From Rattus norvegicus (taxonomy: Eukaryota; Chordata; Mammalia; Rodentia; Muridae), in the NCBI RefSeq assembly GCF_036323735.1, contig NC_086037.1, positions 63,112,502 to 63,176,501 of the forward strand: DNA of 64,000 nt. The letters are read 5' to 3'. The translations under genes were made by a program, and so were the position numbers. Below are positions 32,944 to 43,779 of this stretch, in pieces (the first letter of the stretch is position 1; every line of letters starts with the position of its first letter). Under the pieces are notes generated by a model, which had not been told where the DNA came from, ran no database searches, and was given only the letters and a program-made list of their open reading frames with translations.

Positions 32944-32970
32944 CACTAAACCATCTCTCTAGCACTCACA
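32944..32970 (-). mobile_element. B3 SINE, 5' end resumed after URR1
   Basis: CACTAAACCATCTCTCTAGCAC continues the antisense B3 head (ACCACTGAGCCATCTCTCCAGC type). The split B3 shows that URR1 arrived after the SINE. Confidence 0.75.
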
Positions 32971-32971
32971 C

Positions 32972-33350
32972 TCATCTCCTTACACCAAGAGGCACAAAAG
33001 CTGTAGGTTTGTGGTAGCTGTTGACTTTGCCGACTGTGCCATGGCCGTCACGGTGTCAGAGATGGTGTTGGAAGAAGTGAAAGGGTGAATGAGCTCAAGG
33101 GCTAACCTTGTAAAAGAACAGAGTCATCTGTCACATGGTGTTTTTATTGACAGTGCTTTTAGACTCGAGGCTCGCTTTGTTCGGCCATGTCTTTTCCGAG
33201 CTGTATAGCGATCAGCTCTGCTGTTCTACACTGAGCATTCCCTGAACCTTTCTTAATTGTCTTGTCTATTTTCCACTTTACATATTTGTCTGGGTCTACC
33301 TCTCTGTACTGCAATCTCTTCTCCTCCTCCTCTTCTTCCTCCTCCTCTTT
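32972..33350. other. unassigned non-coding stretch
   Basis: Nothing recognisable. A CTCCTCCTCTTC-type pyrimidine run lies near 33,320. Confidence 0.35.
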
Positions 33351-33351
33351 G

Positions 33352-33548
33352 CATTTTTATTACATTTATGGATTGAGTATGCGTATGAGGAATGCATACA
33401 TGCCACCATGAGCAGGTGGAAGGTCGGAGAGCAGTGTGTAGTAGTTGGGTCTTTCTTTCCACCAGCCAGTTCCAAGGGGGTCCACCTCAGGTTGTCTGGC
33501 TTGGCATCAAGTGCTCTTATCTATCCCCTGAGCCATCTTGCCAGTCCT
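33352..33548 (-). mobile_element. B2/B3-superfamily SINE
   Basis: GCATACATGCCACCATGAGC, GGTCGGAGAGCAGTGTG, TCTTTCTTTCCACCAG, CTCAGGTTGTCTGGCTTGGC and CTGAGCCATCTTGCCAGTCC follow the antisense order of a B2/B3-related family. Confidence 0.75.
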
Positions 33549-33554
33549 TGCCGA

Positions 33555-34560
33555 AAATCCCTTCAAAGTATTTTGTTTATTAAAACATGGTGCGGTAGCA
33601 TGCAAACGTCTTTGCATAATTCTCATCGCTACCACCGTTCTGGTTCCCATTTGTCGTTTATTTGGTGGCAGAGCACATTGTGTTATTCCCTGCCGTGAAC
33701 ATACGATAATTTAATCAATATTTCCCCGCTGAATAGGCACTTGCTAGGATCAGTGTCTTCCTCCTCTTTGAAGAATGCTGTCATAAACATCTATCTTTGG
33801 ATATCAAAACTTTTATTTATTCTTTTGTAGGACAGAATCACATTATCAGAGCTTCTGGGTTGGAGAGTCCGTGTGTTTTTAATTTTAATACATGCATCCG
33901 TCTGGTTCTTTAGGAAGAGCTCGCCCTCCTCCATTAATAAGCTTCCATCATCTGCTCTGGCCGGGGGTCTTAACTCTCTTTTGTAATTTTTGCCAGGATG
34001 TGAGTGTGAACGCATAACTCCTCGCCTTCATTTGCATTTCTCTGATTACCAGTGAATCTCAGTGTGTTCCCCCGTGTCTGTTGTCTGTTAGGCTTGTTGG
34101 GTGACAAATTGCCTGCCTGTAGCCTTTGTTCACTTTGCCAAGGGATTGCCTCTATGTCTCAATCTGTAAGAGGTCTTTGTGTGGCACGCGTAGTAATTTA
34201 CTACCTGATATCTGCATGGGAAAAGATACTTGTCCACGTCTGTTCCCTCTGCTAACTGGAGAAGTGTGACCGTCAGCTGCAGTGATAGCCGTTCTGAGTC
34301 ATATTTCCACAGAGTGGAGCTAGCATTTGCTTCTATAGAAATGTATGGAGATGCCCCTGTTGAAATTAGCATCCCTCCCTCTTGGAACGAACAACTTCCA
34401 ACTATGAACATTAGGCAGACATTCTTCGTGAGTGTGGATTTCACATATAACTATATTTAGGTCTTTCTTTAATCCGTGTGGGTTTCCTCTTAATGTGACA
34501 TGGGTTGGTAACTTAACACTGTCTGTCTATTTTAATTGTTAAATGGTAATTGTATATATC
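33555..34560 (-). mobile_element. old L1 ORF2 3' region, antisense, part 1
   Basis: Diverged antisense L1 landmarks in order: AGAATGCTGTCATAAACATC near 33,772, TTCATTTGCATTTCTCTGATT near 34,027, TGTCTGTTGTCTGTTAGGC, GCCTTTGTTCACTTTGCC, and AGGTCTTTCTTTAATCCGTG near 34,458. Frames are broken throughout. The next L1 segment in order is found at 37,090-38,085. Confidence 0.65.
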
Positions 34561-34699
34561 CTGCCAGGGAGTCTAGCATGCTACTTCAACATAGGCCGTC
34601 ATTCTGTGATGCTGGAACTGGGTAGCCAGACTTGTCTGTCGCTTCCAACATTTGCTATTTCTCGGGGTGAGAATATTAAAAGTCTTTTCTCTAAGTCCT

Positions 34700-35450
34700 T
34701 TCTAGAACCATGACACAGTATGGGTTTAGACTGTTTTCACCCTCCTGTGCAACGGGACACCGGGAATCACTCCTTCAGTCTAACCTGGTACTCATGGACC
34801 ATATCCTGCGGGGCTATCTTTATCTCAGGGGTTCCACACTGTCCCCAAGTACTCTCAGAACCACGTGGTCTGTTACGCTGGTCCCTAGAGTTAGTTCTGG
34901 CACCGGAGGTCCATATGGAACTAACCGTAATTTATCTCTAGTTAGCATCTCTCTCGGCGGCTCTCTGCTAGCCTTGAAATCTCTGGTTCCAGCTACCCGG
35001 TAAAAAAAATCAAGACTCAACAAACTGTAACCCATCAATCAGATTTATATGTTAAATTCTCAATCTACAATACATCCACACAATAAACTCACAACCAGTT
35101 GATAAAGATATAAAACCGCTCTCCCAGATAAGATAAATTGACCCATAGAAATCCATCCCTTAGGAAATATACCTAACTAACTACCCAGGGCCATTCAAGA
35201 CCACCCAGATCTGGATCGTCCTTCTCTGTCCCATCTTGATTCTTTTGTGTTCCCTTCTCTCTTGCCTTATAAAACCTCTGTCCCCACCTTACTCTTTACT
35301 GTCTAATCATGGCCTTGACCTAACTTGTGCCAGCTCTTACCTGCATGTAGACATCAGCCTACATCCTTTGAATGCAGAGACATTTGTGCGGGGCCATTTG
35401 CCAAATAAGCCCTCCTTCTCTCACTGACTATGGATGCCCCTTCTGCTGCG
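34700..35450. mobile_element. probable rodent interspersed repeat, family not resolved
   Basis: Segments such as CGGCGGCTCTCTGCTAGCC, CAATCAGATTTATATGTTAAA, CCAGTTGATAAAGATATAAA and CCTTTGAATGCAGAGACA recur elsewhere in murid DNA as far as I recall (RMER-like). I cannot name the family or its orientation. Frames here are short. Confidence 0.35.
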
Positions 35451-35567
35451 TTGTAAAATCTTATCTTTATTTGGAGGTACTTCAGGGTGGTCTATTCTCC
35501 ACTGATCATTTTCCCTATTCTCATCCTGGGCATGCGCCCAAGGGACTCTCTACAAGAAGCTTGCTCG

Positions 35568-35806
35568 TCCGTGTTCGTTGTTGCCTATTCACAATAGGCA
35601 GGAAATGGAAAGGAACCGAGATGCCCATCAACTGATGAATGGATAATGAAAACATGGCACATACACACGGTGGAATTTCATTTGGTTGAAAAGGAAAATG
35701 AAATTACGAAATTCTCAGGTAAATGGATGGATCCAGGAAAAGCTTACACTGAAGGAGGTAATTAACAGCCAGAAAGACAAACCTCACATAGTCTTTCTCA
35801 TATGAG

Positions 35807-35872
<66 letters not shown>

Positions 35873-36700
35873 ACATATAATAATGATTCATCTGGACCGC
35901 AGTCCCCTCCCTCAACTCCCAGTGTCTTTCCCCACCCCTCCTCTCTCCCAGATCAATTCCTCCTGTTTTCCCTCAAAATATGAGAGCAGGCCTCCCAGAG
36001 ATATCTACTCAACATGGCCTAAAAGATACAATGAGACTAGGTACAAACCCTCATACCACATCTGGATGTAGCAACTCGGTAGAAAGAACAAGGTCCCAAG
36101 CAAAGGAGTCTGAGAAACTCCTACCCCCATTGTTGGGAGAGCCCCACAAGAACACCAAGTTACACAACTATAAGGCATATGCAGAGAACCTAGCTCAGAC
36201 CTATACATGGTCCATGTTTGTCACTTCAGTTTCTGTGAACCTCTATGAGACCTGTTCGGTTGATTCTGTGGGCAATGTTCTTTAGTGTTCTTGTCCCCTC
36301 TGGCTCCTACAGTCTTTCCTCCCCTCTTCTTCAGGATTCCCTTGGCTCTGCCTAGCATTTGGTCATGGGTCTCTCCATCTGCTCCCATGGGTTTCTGGAT
36401 ACCACCCCTATGATAACAATTGTTCTAGGCAGTAGAGCCTAATGTCATTACGAATCTTTGTGTGTTTTCAGTGGAGAACTTGTAGAAACTCAGAAAATAG
36501 AAAGGGGACATTGGGCATGGGTGGAGGGAAGAAATATCCTAAAGATGGGCAAAAATAGGGAAATTTAAGATGAAAGGAAGATGGGAGAGTAGGGTAGAGA
36601 GGGGCATAGGGCAGGGATGATTAAGACTATGGATGTTTGAAAGAGCCAGATGGAAACCTCTTCCTATTCTAGTGGTAATATTGCATTGATCTTTTTCAGA
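35568..36700 (+). mobile_element. L1 (rodent, Lx-like) 3' end
   Basis: The end of ORF2 is recognisable in sense: CTATTCACAATAGGCAGGAAA, GATGCCCATCAACTGATGAAT, GGTAAATGGATGGATCC, GGAGGTAATTAACAGCC and AGAAAGACAAACC. After the CA tract, a likely 3' UTR follows (CAGATCAATTCCTCCTGTTT, AGAGCAGGCCTCCCAGAGATA, GTTGATTCTGTGGGCAATG). The copy is 5'-truncated and has no intact reading frame. The 3' boundary is uncertain. Confidence 0.65.
35809..35870. repeat. (AC)n microsatellite
   Basis: Thirty-one uninterrupted AC units within the L1 3' region. Confidence 0.97.
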
Positions 36701-36739
36701 TGGCTTTGTAGTATATCCTAATGTTTGGTGAGGTGTGAT

Positions 36740-37055
36740 GTCTGCATATGTGCATTTATTAGTTTCTGTGCAAGGGTGTGTGGGTGATGTATATACATTC
36801 CGAAGTAGGTGTGTGCATCTGTGCCTTTAGGTGCACATGCGCATGTGTGCACCCATGTGGAAGCCAGAGTATGCCAAGTGTCCGCCTCAGTTCTTTCTTA
36901 TATCTTGGCATAGGTCTTTCACAGATGCCTAGGCTGACTGGCCAGTGAACTCTAAGGATCCTCTAGTTTCTGCCTCCCCAGAGCTGGGACTGTAGTTATT
37001 TGCTGCTGTGCCTGGGCTTTTCATGGATGCTGGAGGAACTGACTGATGCTCGGCA
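36740..37055 (-). mobile_element. B4 SINE
   Basis: A TG-rich lead-in is followed by CATGTGGAAGCCAGAGTATG, GCCTAGGCTGACTGGCCAG, AACTCTAAGGATCCTCTAG, TTCTGCCTCCCCAGAGCTGG and GCTGTGCCTGGGCTTTTCATG, the antisense B4 order. The ID-like head is degraded. Confidence 0.7.
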
Positions 37056-37089
37056 AAAGCCCCAATGTGTTAGTATTCATATCCAGATG

Positions 37090-38085
37090 AACAGAAGATG
37101 ATTTCACTTTCACAGAACAAGAAAGACGTTATTCATGTTTTAATAGGAGTTTCATTACATATTATGCACATCTATACATATAATTTTGACATTTCTACGT
37201 TACATTCCCCTAATGAAGAGCCTAGCTCCACTTTCCAGTTGATAGGATCTATTTTATGTCATCTAATTAGATTTTATAAATTTCTTCATGTAGACCCGAT
37301 GGCTTTTTTTTTTTTGGCTGAACTTAAAATATTTTAATATTTTTAATCATTCTTCCAATATTATATTTTTTCTACTGTTTTCATGCTTAGGTTCTTGTTA
37401 GTAGTATATACAGAATCTATTTTCCATTTTAATGCCCTTGAACTTTTATCCTAGTTACTATGCAAGAATACTTAAGAACTAGTATATGTGGATCTTCTAG
37501 ATGCATAACCAAACATTTGCCATGAAAGGGATTTTTGGCCCATTGTTCTCTCATCCTTAAGCTCCTTTAATTTTTCTTACCTTGTTGCTTTGGCTACAAC
37601 CACTTAGAAGACATAGATTGATACATTAGTGATGGTGGGTATCTCTAATATCAGATTTTCATGAAGTTTTAAATTTTTAATATTTATACTTCTTCTAAAT
37701 GATTTTATATTTCCTTGCAATTACTGTGTTTAAAATTTGTTAGTGTATGCATGCACACATGTGCACATAGGGCAAGCCAAGTATGTGCATGTCCATGGAA
37801 GCTGGGAGAAGGCATCAGATCCTCTGAAGCAGCATCACAAGGGATGAATCTCCTGAATTTCATGCTGGAAACCAAATTCCGGTTCTCTGGAAGATAAGAG
37901 AAAACTCCTAACCATTGAGCTCTTGATGTTCAAGTCTTGTTTTTTGCTTCATCTTATAAGTGGGTGTTACTGTTTCTCAAATAACTCTTTTGCTTGTGTT
38001 CATATAATCATACAATTCTACTTCTTTACTTTTGATGTGGTGCCTTGGAGTAAATTCTCTTAAACATAAATTCAGGCTGTAAGGA
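37090..38085 (-). mobile_element. old L1 ORF2, antisense, part 2
   Basis: AT-rich antisense L1 landmarks: TCTAGATGCATAACCAAAC near 37,496, TTGTTGCTTTGGCTACAAC near 37,583, GATGGTGGGTATCTCTAAT near 37,633 and TTACTTTTGATGTGGTGCC near 38,027. Their order continues that of 33,555-34,560. The frame is destroyed, and a B3 interrupts it at 37,730-37,925. Confidence 0.6.
37730..37925 (-). mobile_element. B3 SINE inserted in L1
   Basis: A CA/TG-rich tail (GTATGCATGCACACATGTGC) is followed by GGAAGCTGGGAGAAGGCATC, AGATCCTCTGAAGC, CATGCTGGAAACCAAATTCC and CTCCTAACCATTGAGCTC, an antisense B3 in diverged form. Confidence 0.65.
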
Positions 38086-38089
38086 TGTA

Positions 38090-38530
38090 GAGGAGTCTCT
38101 TCAGAGGGAAGGAAAACAGCAAATTAAACCACAGGGGTGATTCTTAATTAAGTAAAAGCAAGAAATCATGGTCTAAAGCTAGACTCGAAGTACAGCTCTC
38201 TAGAGATCACAGGCAGCCATCATGCTGTGGGAAGTGAGCAGGTGAGGACACTTGGATTGCAAGGGCAGAGGCTCATGGGTCTCAGGTGGCTCAATGCATG
38301 TGGCAGTGCACACTGAAGTGCTTTCTGCACCAGGTCGGGGCAGGATTCCACACTTTCAGGAAATGGACAAAAGCTGGCTACTTAGGGAGAAACACAGAAT
38401 GTATCAGGGTCAGGTTTGGGGGACGGGGAAGACCCAGGTTTCTTGTTATGAAGAAAAGCAAGGAGACAGCTCTGACTGTTTGGACCGAAAATGTATCTTC
38501 CATCTAGGGTCTTTGTGATGGGGGTTAGAC
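38090..38530. other. unassigned non-coding stretch
   Basis: Nothing recognisable. Confidence 0.35.
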
Positions 38531-38536
38531 ACCGAA

Positions 38537-38538
38537 GA

Positions 38539-38581
<43 letters not shown>

Positions 38582-38666
38582 GTAGTAGTAGTAGTAGTAG
38601 TAGTAGTCGTAGTACTCGTAGTACTCGTAGTAGTAGTAGTAGTAGTAATAATAATAATAATAAAGA
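38537..38666. repeat. (AAT)n-(AGT)n-(AAT)n compound trinucleotide repeat
   Basis: About fourteen AAT units, then about twenty AGT units with CGTAGTACT interruptions in the middle, then about six AAT units. The array is mirror-like in composition. It gives Asn/Ser/Arg runs on one strand and Ile/Thr runs on the other. Confidence 0.97.
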
Positions 38667-38754
38667 CCAGAGTTAGGGCCTTTTTATTCTTTTTTCTTTT
38701 ATTCACTCACTTTTCCAACTCCTCCTGTATGCCTCCATTCAAATTGCCTCATAG

Positions 38755-38895
38755 CATTTCCTCCTCCTCCTCCCCACCCTCCTCCTCTTTGTCCTCCTCC
38801 CCATTCTCCTCCATATTCTCCTTCTTCCTATCCTCCTCCTCTCCCTTCCCCTTCCCCTCTCTTTCTGCTCTTCCCCTTCTCCTCCCCACCCTCCT
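38755..38895. repeat. CTC-rich polypyrimidine low-complexity tract
   Basis: Imperfect CTC, TCC and CTTCC units on the plus strand. Confidence 0.9.
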
Positions 38896-38899
38896 GACC

Positions 38900-40195
38900 C
38901 ACTGTATCAAGTCAGCATCACCCATATGTGTGTGAGTATAGGATGCCATCCACTGGAGCATGGACACACTGCTGAAGAAAAACTGATTGCCTCTCCCAAT
39001 GGCCAATAACTTTCCAGTTATGAATGGGTCATTATTAGCTCCTTCCTTCTCCACGTTGGCCAGTTGGCTGCCTCGTTCTTGTGTAGGTCTTGTGCAGGCA
39101 ACCGGAACTCCTATGGGTTCCTGAGAGCATCAGTCGAACCATGTACAGAAGATGCTATTTTGTAGCAGGCTTCCCCTTCTTTTATGATACATTTTGAGCC
39201 CTGGAAGTGAAAGAAGGTGACATAGATGTCCCACTTAGGGCTTTGCACCCCGCAGCCACTTGCTTCTGCACTTTGAACAGTTGTGACTGTGTTAATTGCT
39301 GTCTGTTGTGCAGTGAAGCTTCTCTGAAGGGTGACAGGTATGCTCTCTTATGCCTATAAGGATGCCTTTAGAAGGCAGTGGGACACTGGGTGAGGATTGT
39401 TTCTTTCCAGTGAGCCTTGTCTTTGTGACCAATCAGTGCTCTATCTCTGTTCCCTGTGCTCTGCACAGACTATACTACGTGGGTAAATGTTTGGTGAAGT
39501 CAGGAAACAACCGAGAGACATGGTCACTACTCACAGAACACTTGTCATTAAAGATACTTTGGAAACTGACATTCATCCTTTTTCCCCCCCCTCACCAATT
39601 AATTCATTTGTATTTGATACCTACCATGCCTCTGATATGGCTCCAGACGTTGGAAATAAAATCATAAACAGGTCAGACAAAAATCTCTGTCTTCATGCTT
39701 CTCTCTTTGTTTGAGTTTGAGATAAGTGATTAGCAATCAAACAGATTAGCCAACTGCAGGCTGTGGGAACATTGCCAGGCACTTTCTAGACTCCCATGCT
39801 TACACAGAGGACCTGGGACATTCTGTTAAAGTGTAAGTTACGATTTGGCAGGTCTAGGATGAGGCTGACCATGAACAATTCTGAGGAGTTTCTGTGGAAG
39901 CTACTTAGTCCAGGGACCATACTTCGAAGCCCAGCAAGGTCATGGGAATTCAGTTAGATGTTTGGAGAGGGGTGGTTTGCAGACTGGGAAGCCAGCACAC
40001 ATCTCTACAGAGAGACGTTTGGGCTATGTTTGTAAGGTGGGCATAAACTAGTCCTGTGAACACTTGGAGAGTCAGTCAGGGGTATCACTGTTGGGACTCT
40101 GAGTTATCTCATGAAGCCTGAAAACAGTGAGAAGAGATGTGGGATAGAGACTGTGGGGGTGGACTCGGGTTTGTTGTGGAAAAGAAAAATTCAAA
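38900..40195. other. unassigned stretch with a weak L2/MIR-like segment
   Basis: TGATACCTACCATGCCTCTG and GGAAATAAAATCATAAACAG (39,615-39,672) resemble old L2/MIR-type sequence (CCTACTATGTGCCAGGC ... AATAAACAG). Otherwise nothing is recognisable. Confidence 0.35.
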
Positions 40196-40229
40196 GAGAG
40201 GTTCTCATTGCTGAATAGTAAATTTTACA

Positions 40230-40259
40230 CATGTGCATGCTTGTATAAGCATGCACATG
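40230..40259. repeat. perfect inverted repeat (13-base arms, 4-base loop)
   Basis: CATGTGCATGCTT at 40,230-40,242 and AAGCATGCACATG at 40,247-40,259 are exact reverse complements, separated by GTAT. Confidence 0.95.
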
Positions 40260-40261
40260 CG

Positions 40262-40343
40262 CATACACAGACACAGACAGACAGACACACACACACAGAC
40301 ACAACGGGAGGTGGGGAGAGGAGGGAAGGAGAGAGAGAGAGAC

Positions 40344-40376
<33 letters not shown>

Positions 40377-40428
40377 GACAGAGAGAGAGACAGAGAGAGA
40401 GAGACAGAGAGAGAGAGAGAGACAGAGA

Positions 40429-40486
<58 letters not shown>

Positions 40487-40490
40487 AATA
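40262..40490 (+). repeat. (CA)n/(GACAGA)n/(GA)n compound repeat
   Basis: A short CACAGA/CA tract leads through a G-rich link into about 160 bases of GA with regularly spaced GACAGA interruptions, ending in pure GA. A 180-codon minus-strand frame across it is low-complexity Ser/Leu. Confidence 0.96.
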
Positions 40491-40491
40491 C

Positions 40492-41505
40492 CCTACAGTT
40501 GTTTTTGGAACAGAATTCAATGACGAGAGTGGTGGTTGGCGCCCTGTTATGAGGAGAGTGATAGAATCCAAGATGAGGATGGTAGTTTGAGCCAGGACAG
40601 GCAGATTCCAGAGACCCCTTGCACTCTCATAGATTCTATTTACAGTGCAGTGTCCACATTGGTAATGAGGATGGTGTCCACCTCTATTGTCCTTCATTCT
40701 TATAATTCTACTCCTTGGGAAATAATGGTCCAACTCACTGGCTATGCCAATCCATCCAGCCTAGAAGACTCTGTAGAAATCAGGCTCGGCTTGGGCATGT
40801 CTCACTTGTTACAGAGGTGACTTTGTGTGGCAACCAGAGCTGCAGGATGTACACAAGCAGCTGGGATCTGCAAAGACACCCGGTGATGAGTACAGAAGTT
40901 CAAAAGACTGCACACTGGCTGGTTTGCGCCAGCTCTCCTTTGATTCATGGTTCTGCCTCCTAGCAGCTTATGCCTGACTACTAAATACTGCCTTCCCATT
41001 TAGTCTTTCCTGTGTGGCTAGAACCACACTGTGCCTCTGTTCCTACTCTCTCTAATCCATTCCTTCCTGACACTACCTTGAGGAAGGCACTGACTCACTT
41101 TATACTGAGATTAAACTTGCCCGGATCCAAAGGGCAGTCAGCATTCACCAACTGCTGTGTGTACCCAAACCTGGGGGACTAAGGCTCAAAGAGTTCCAGA
41201 AAGGAGGGCCCAGTGTGCTTGCCCATCTTGCATCAGGAATTGCTCTGTCTAACAAGTTCACAGAAGGCCACAAAGGAAGAAAGGGGAAAGAAACAGGGAA
41301 CCAAAATCAACCTGGGTCAGTTCTTGGGTCTGCTCCAAAGAAACTTTAAACTCATCCAGAGCCCATCCTACGCCAGACAATGCTGACAGGACTAGGAACA
41401 CACATGGACATACTATGTCCATATCAGAATGTTCAAAGTAAAGGCTCTGTTCTCCACGGGCTTCCTGTGGAGTCAGGAGAAAGAGACCAAAGTGAATTGA
41501 GAACT
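40492..41505. other. unassigned stretch
   Basis: No family recognised. A segment at 41,163-41,206 recurs at 42,025-42,067 (see findings). Confidence 0.35.
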
Positions 41506-41509
41506 TCAC

Positions 41510-41990
41510 GCCGTGTTCACTGCAGCTCCATTCACAATAGCTAAATTAAGGAACCAACTTAAGTGTCTATCAACAGAGGAATGACTAAAAGAAAATGTGA
41601 TGTGTGTGAGCAATGCTTTTTAGCATTAGGAAGTTATGTCATTTGTAGGAAAATGGATGCAACTAGAAATAATCATATTAAGTGATTCGAAAAGGCAGAT
41701 ACTTGTTTTCTCTCGTGTGTGCATTGCAGATTTCGGATCTGTAGATAAATCCCACATGTATTTATGGCACAGAAGTGGAGGAGAAGCTGCATGGGATGCC
41801 AGGGGCCTAAGGAGAGGGTGAGAAAAGTGAGGTTAGTGGGATCTGGGAAGACATGGGCAAAGCACACACTTAATATACTTTATGAAAATTGTGTTATGGG
41901 ACTTGGTATAATAAAACAAGTAGCAATCTATAAAAGTAAGATGAGATGTGGCAGGTTCTCAGGAAGGCAAGGCCTGGAGAAGGAGAGTTG
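41510..41990 (+). mobile_element. L1 3' end fragment
   Basis: In sense orientation: GTTCACTGCAGCTCCATTCAC, AATAGCTAAATTAAGGAACC, GTGTCTATCAACAGAGGAATG, GGAAAATGGATGCAACTAGA and ATATTAAGTGATTCGAAAAGG. This is the terminal part of L1 ORF2 and its 3' UTR, 5'-truncated and frame-broken. Confidence 0.75.
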
Positions 41991-41994
41991 AGGG

Positions 41995-42390
41995 CCACTT
42001 GAAATGACAAGAAGTTCTCATGAAACCCAAACTCGGGGACTAAGGCTCAGAGTTCTCAAAAAGGAGGCTAGACAAGGGAGAGCCCTGAATAGGCGAATAG
42101 ATGGAGTTGGGGATCCATCAGCAGCAGTGAGGTGGGAAGAGAAAGGAGACTGATGTCTGGGGAGGTAGGACATGGTGGCTCTTCTCTGAGCCAGCTGAAA
42201 GCAATTCAAGGTGGGGGGCACAGCCTGCAAGGCACTGGCTGTGGTTTTTAGAGCCTCTCCGTGGCGGCAGCATTAGGACCAATCAGAATCAGAAAGTCCC
42301 TTTCCTTCCACTCTTGAAGAGGCTGGAGCTCCATCTACCAGGCTCCTCTGGGCAGAGGCAGGAGGTGGTGGGGGCAGGGAGAAAGAGGCA
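41995..42390. other. unassigned non-coding stretch
   Basis: Contains the second copy of the 44-base segment at 42,025-42,067. Otherwise nothing is recognisable. Confidence 0.35.
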
Positions 42391-42394
42391 GAGA

Positions 42395-42406
42395 CCCCCC
42401 CCCCCC
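42395..42406. repeat. C12 homopolymer
   Basis: Twelve consecutive Cs. Confidence 0.95.
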
Positions 42407-42409
42407 ACC

Positions 42410-42910
42410 TCCAACCTCTTCCCCAGGATGCAAGTACGGAGCTCGCACAGCCCCAAGCACACCTGGGGCTGGTGATAATGCTCTTGATTAGCTTTGTTCT
42501 CCCAGGATCCTCGGAGTTCACAGTTCCTATCTGCATACTTCCCCGAGCTTTGTATGATTATCCCTCATCTGTACACTCTGCTCCATTATTTAAATGAGCC
42601 CGAGGTAGACACTAAAGCGCCAGCTGGCTTGGCAGGGTGGAGGTGCTGCAAGGAGGCAAGCCTGTCTGTACTAGGTCTGCCAGTGACCCCGGTTGGCCTG
42701 CCTAGGTCCCCCACACCAGACGCTCCGTTTCACACCCTGTTCACACTCTAGCTCTGGAGGGTAGCCTGCCAACCTGCCTTCAAGGACATGGGCCCTGGGG
42801 ACTTTAATAAGACCATTAAACCTGCGACCACTGTTGTCTACCTGGCCTTGTGATTGGGGACTCATTTTGGGAAATACTGACTTCCTCCTCCTTTGGCTTG
42901 AAAAAGACTT
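42410..42910. other. unassigned non-coding stretch
   Basis: Nothing recognisable. No coding support. Confidence 0.35.
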
Positions 42911-42914
42911 CTGA

Positions 42915-43000
42915 GGGCAAGAGATAAAGCTCAGTAGTGGGATGCTTGCCTAACCACGTATGAGGTCCTTGATTTCATTCACAGCACAACAGTAGAACGG
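42915..43000 (+). mobile_element. ID/B4-related SINE, diverged
   Basis: AAGAGATAAAGCTCAGTAGTG, GGATGCTTGCCTAACC and GGTCCTTGATTTCATTC are a tRNA-derived ID-like head in sense with a decayed B box. Confidence 0.65.
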
Positions 43001-43001
43001 A

Positions 43002-43410
43002 TCTCCCCTTCAACAACTCCCTGGGGTCTACCATTCCCACCAAATTTGGCCTGATAGAGTTATCATTGCTATTGAATTGTAGCTCTCTCCTAAAATAACT
43101 CTCCTGGACTCACAGTGGCTTGTTATATTAGATTTTGTATTAGGCCTTGCTCATCCCTACCGAACACTGACTCTATGGTTCTCATAAAAGAGACAACATT
43201 ATTGGGAGACCAATAGAATCAACATTGCTCAGATTTATAAAGCAAGTTCATAGAGAAGATAGGATTTGAGTCATGATCTCAATGGAGGGAAAGATGAGTG
43301 GGTCCAGGAGGGAGCTAAGGTCAAGCCCTAGCTTGGGCACAACAGCAAGCAAGGAGACAAATGGAGGAAAGGCGCGGCTTGCCCACTGACCTGCTGTAAC
43401 CCTGAAATGC
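43002..43410. other. unassigned non-coding stretch
   Basis: Nothing recognisable. Confidence 0.35.
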
Positions 43411-43414
43411 TGCC

Positions 43415-43776
43415 AGAGTCACTTTTTTATTGCTGTGATAAGACACCATGACTGGGGCGACTTGCAGGAGAAAAAGTTTATTTGGGCCCTTTATTTTCAG
43501 AGAGTCAGTCCTTGACCATCATGGTGGAGCATGGAAGAAAGCAGGCAGGCAAAATACTAGAGCAACAGTTGAGAGATCACAGGTTGATCCTCAAACAGGA
43601 GGCCGAGATGGGTATACTGGAAATGGTATGGTCTTTGGAACATTAAAGCCTGATCCTAGTGGCACATCCTTCAACAAGGCCACGCCTTCTAATCCTTCAC
43701 AAACAGTTCCACCAACCGTTGATCAATCATTCACATCCATGAGCCTACGGGGGCCGTTCTCATTCACACAACCACA
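43415..43776 (-). mobile_element. MaLR-type LTR, near full length
   Basis: The plus strand starts GAGTCACTTTTTTATTGCTG, TGATAAGACACCATGACTGG and AAAAAGTTTATTTGGGC. It continues with CTTCAACAAGGCCACGCC, AACAGTTCCACCAACC and CTACGGGGGCCGTTCTCATTC, the reverse complement of a rodent MaLR LTR. At about 360 bases it is close to full length. A 134-codon plus-strand frame here is LTR-derived. Confidence 0.75.
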
Positions 43777-43779
43777 AAT

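Noticed and set aside
40191..40733. 180-codon minus-strand open frame
   Set aside because: Most of it is Ser/Leu runs from the (GA)n/(GACAGA)n tract.
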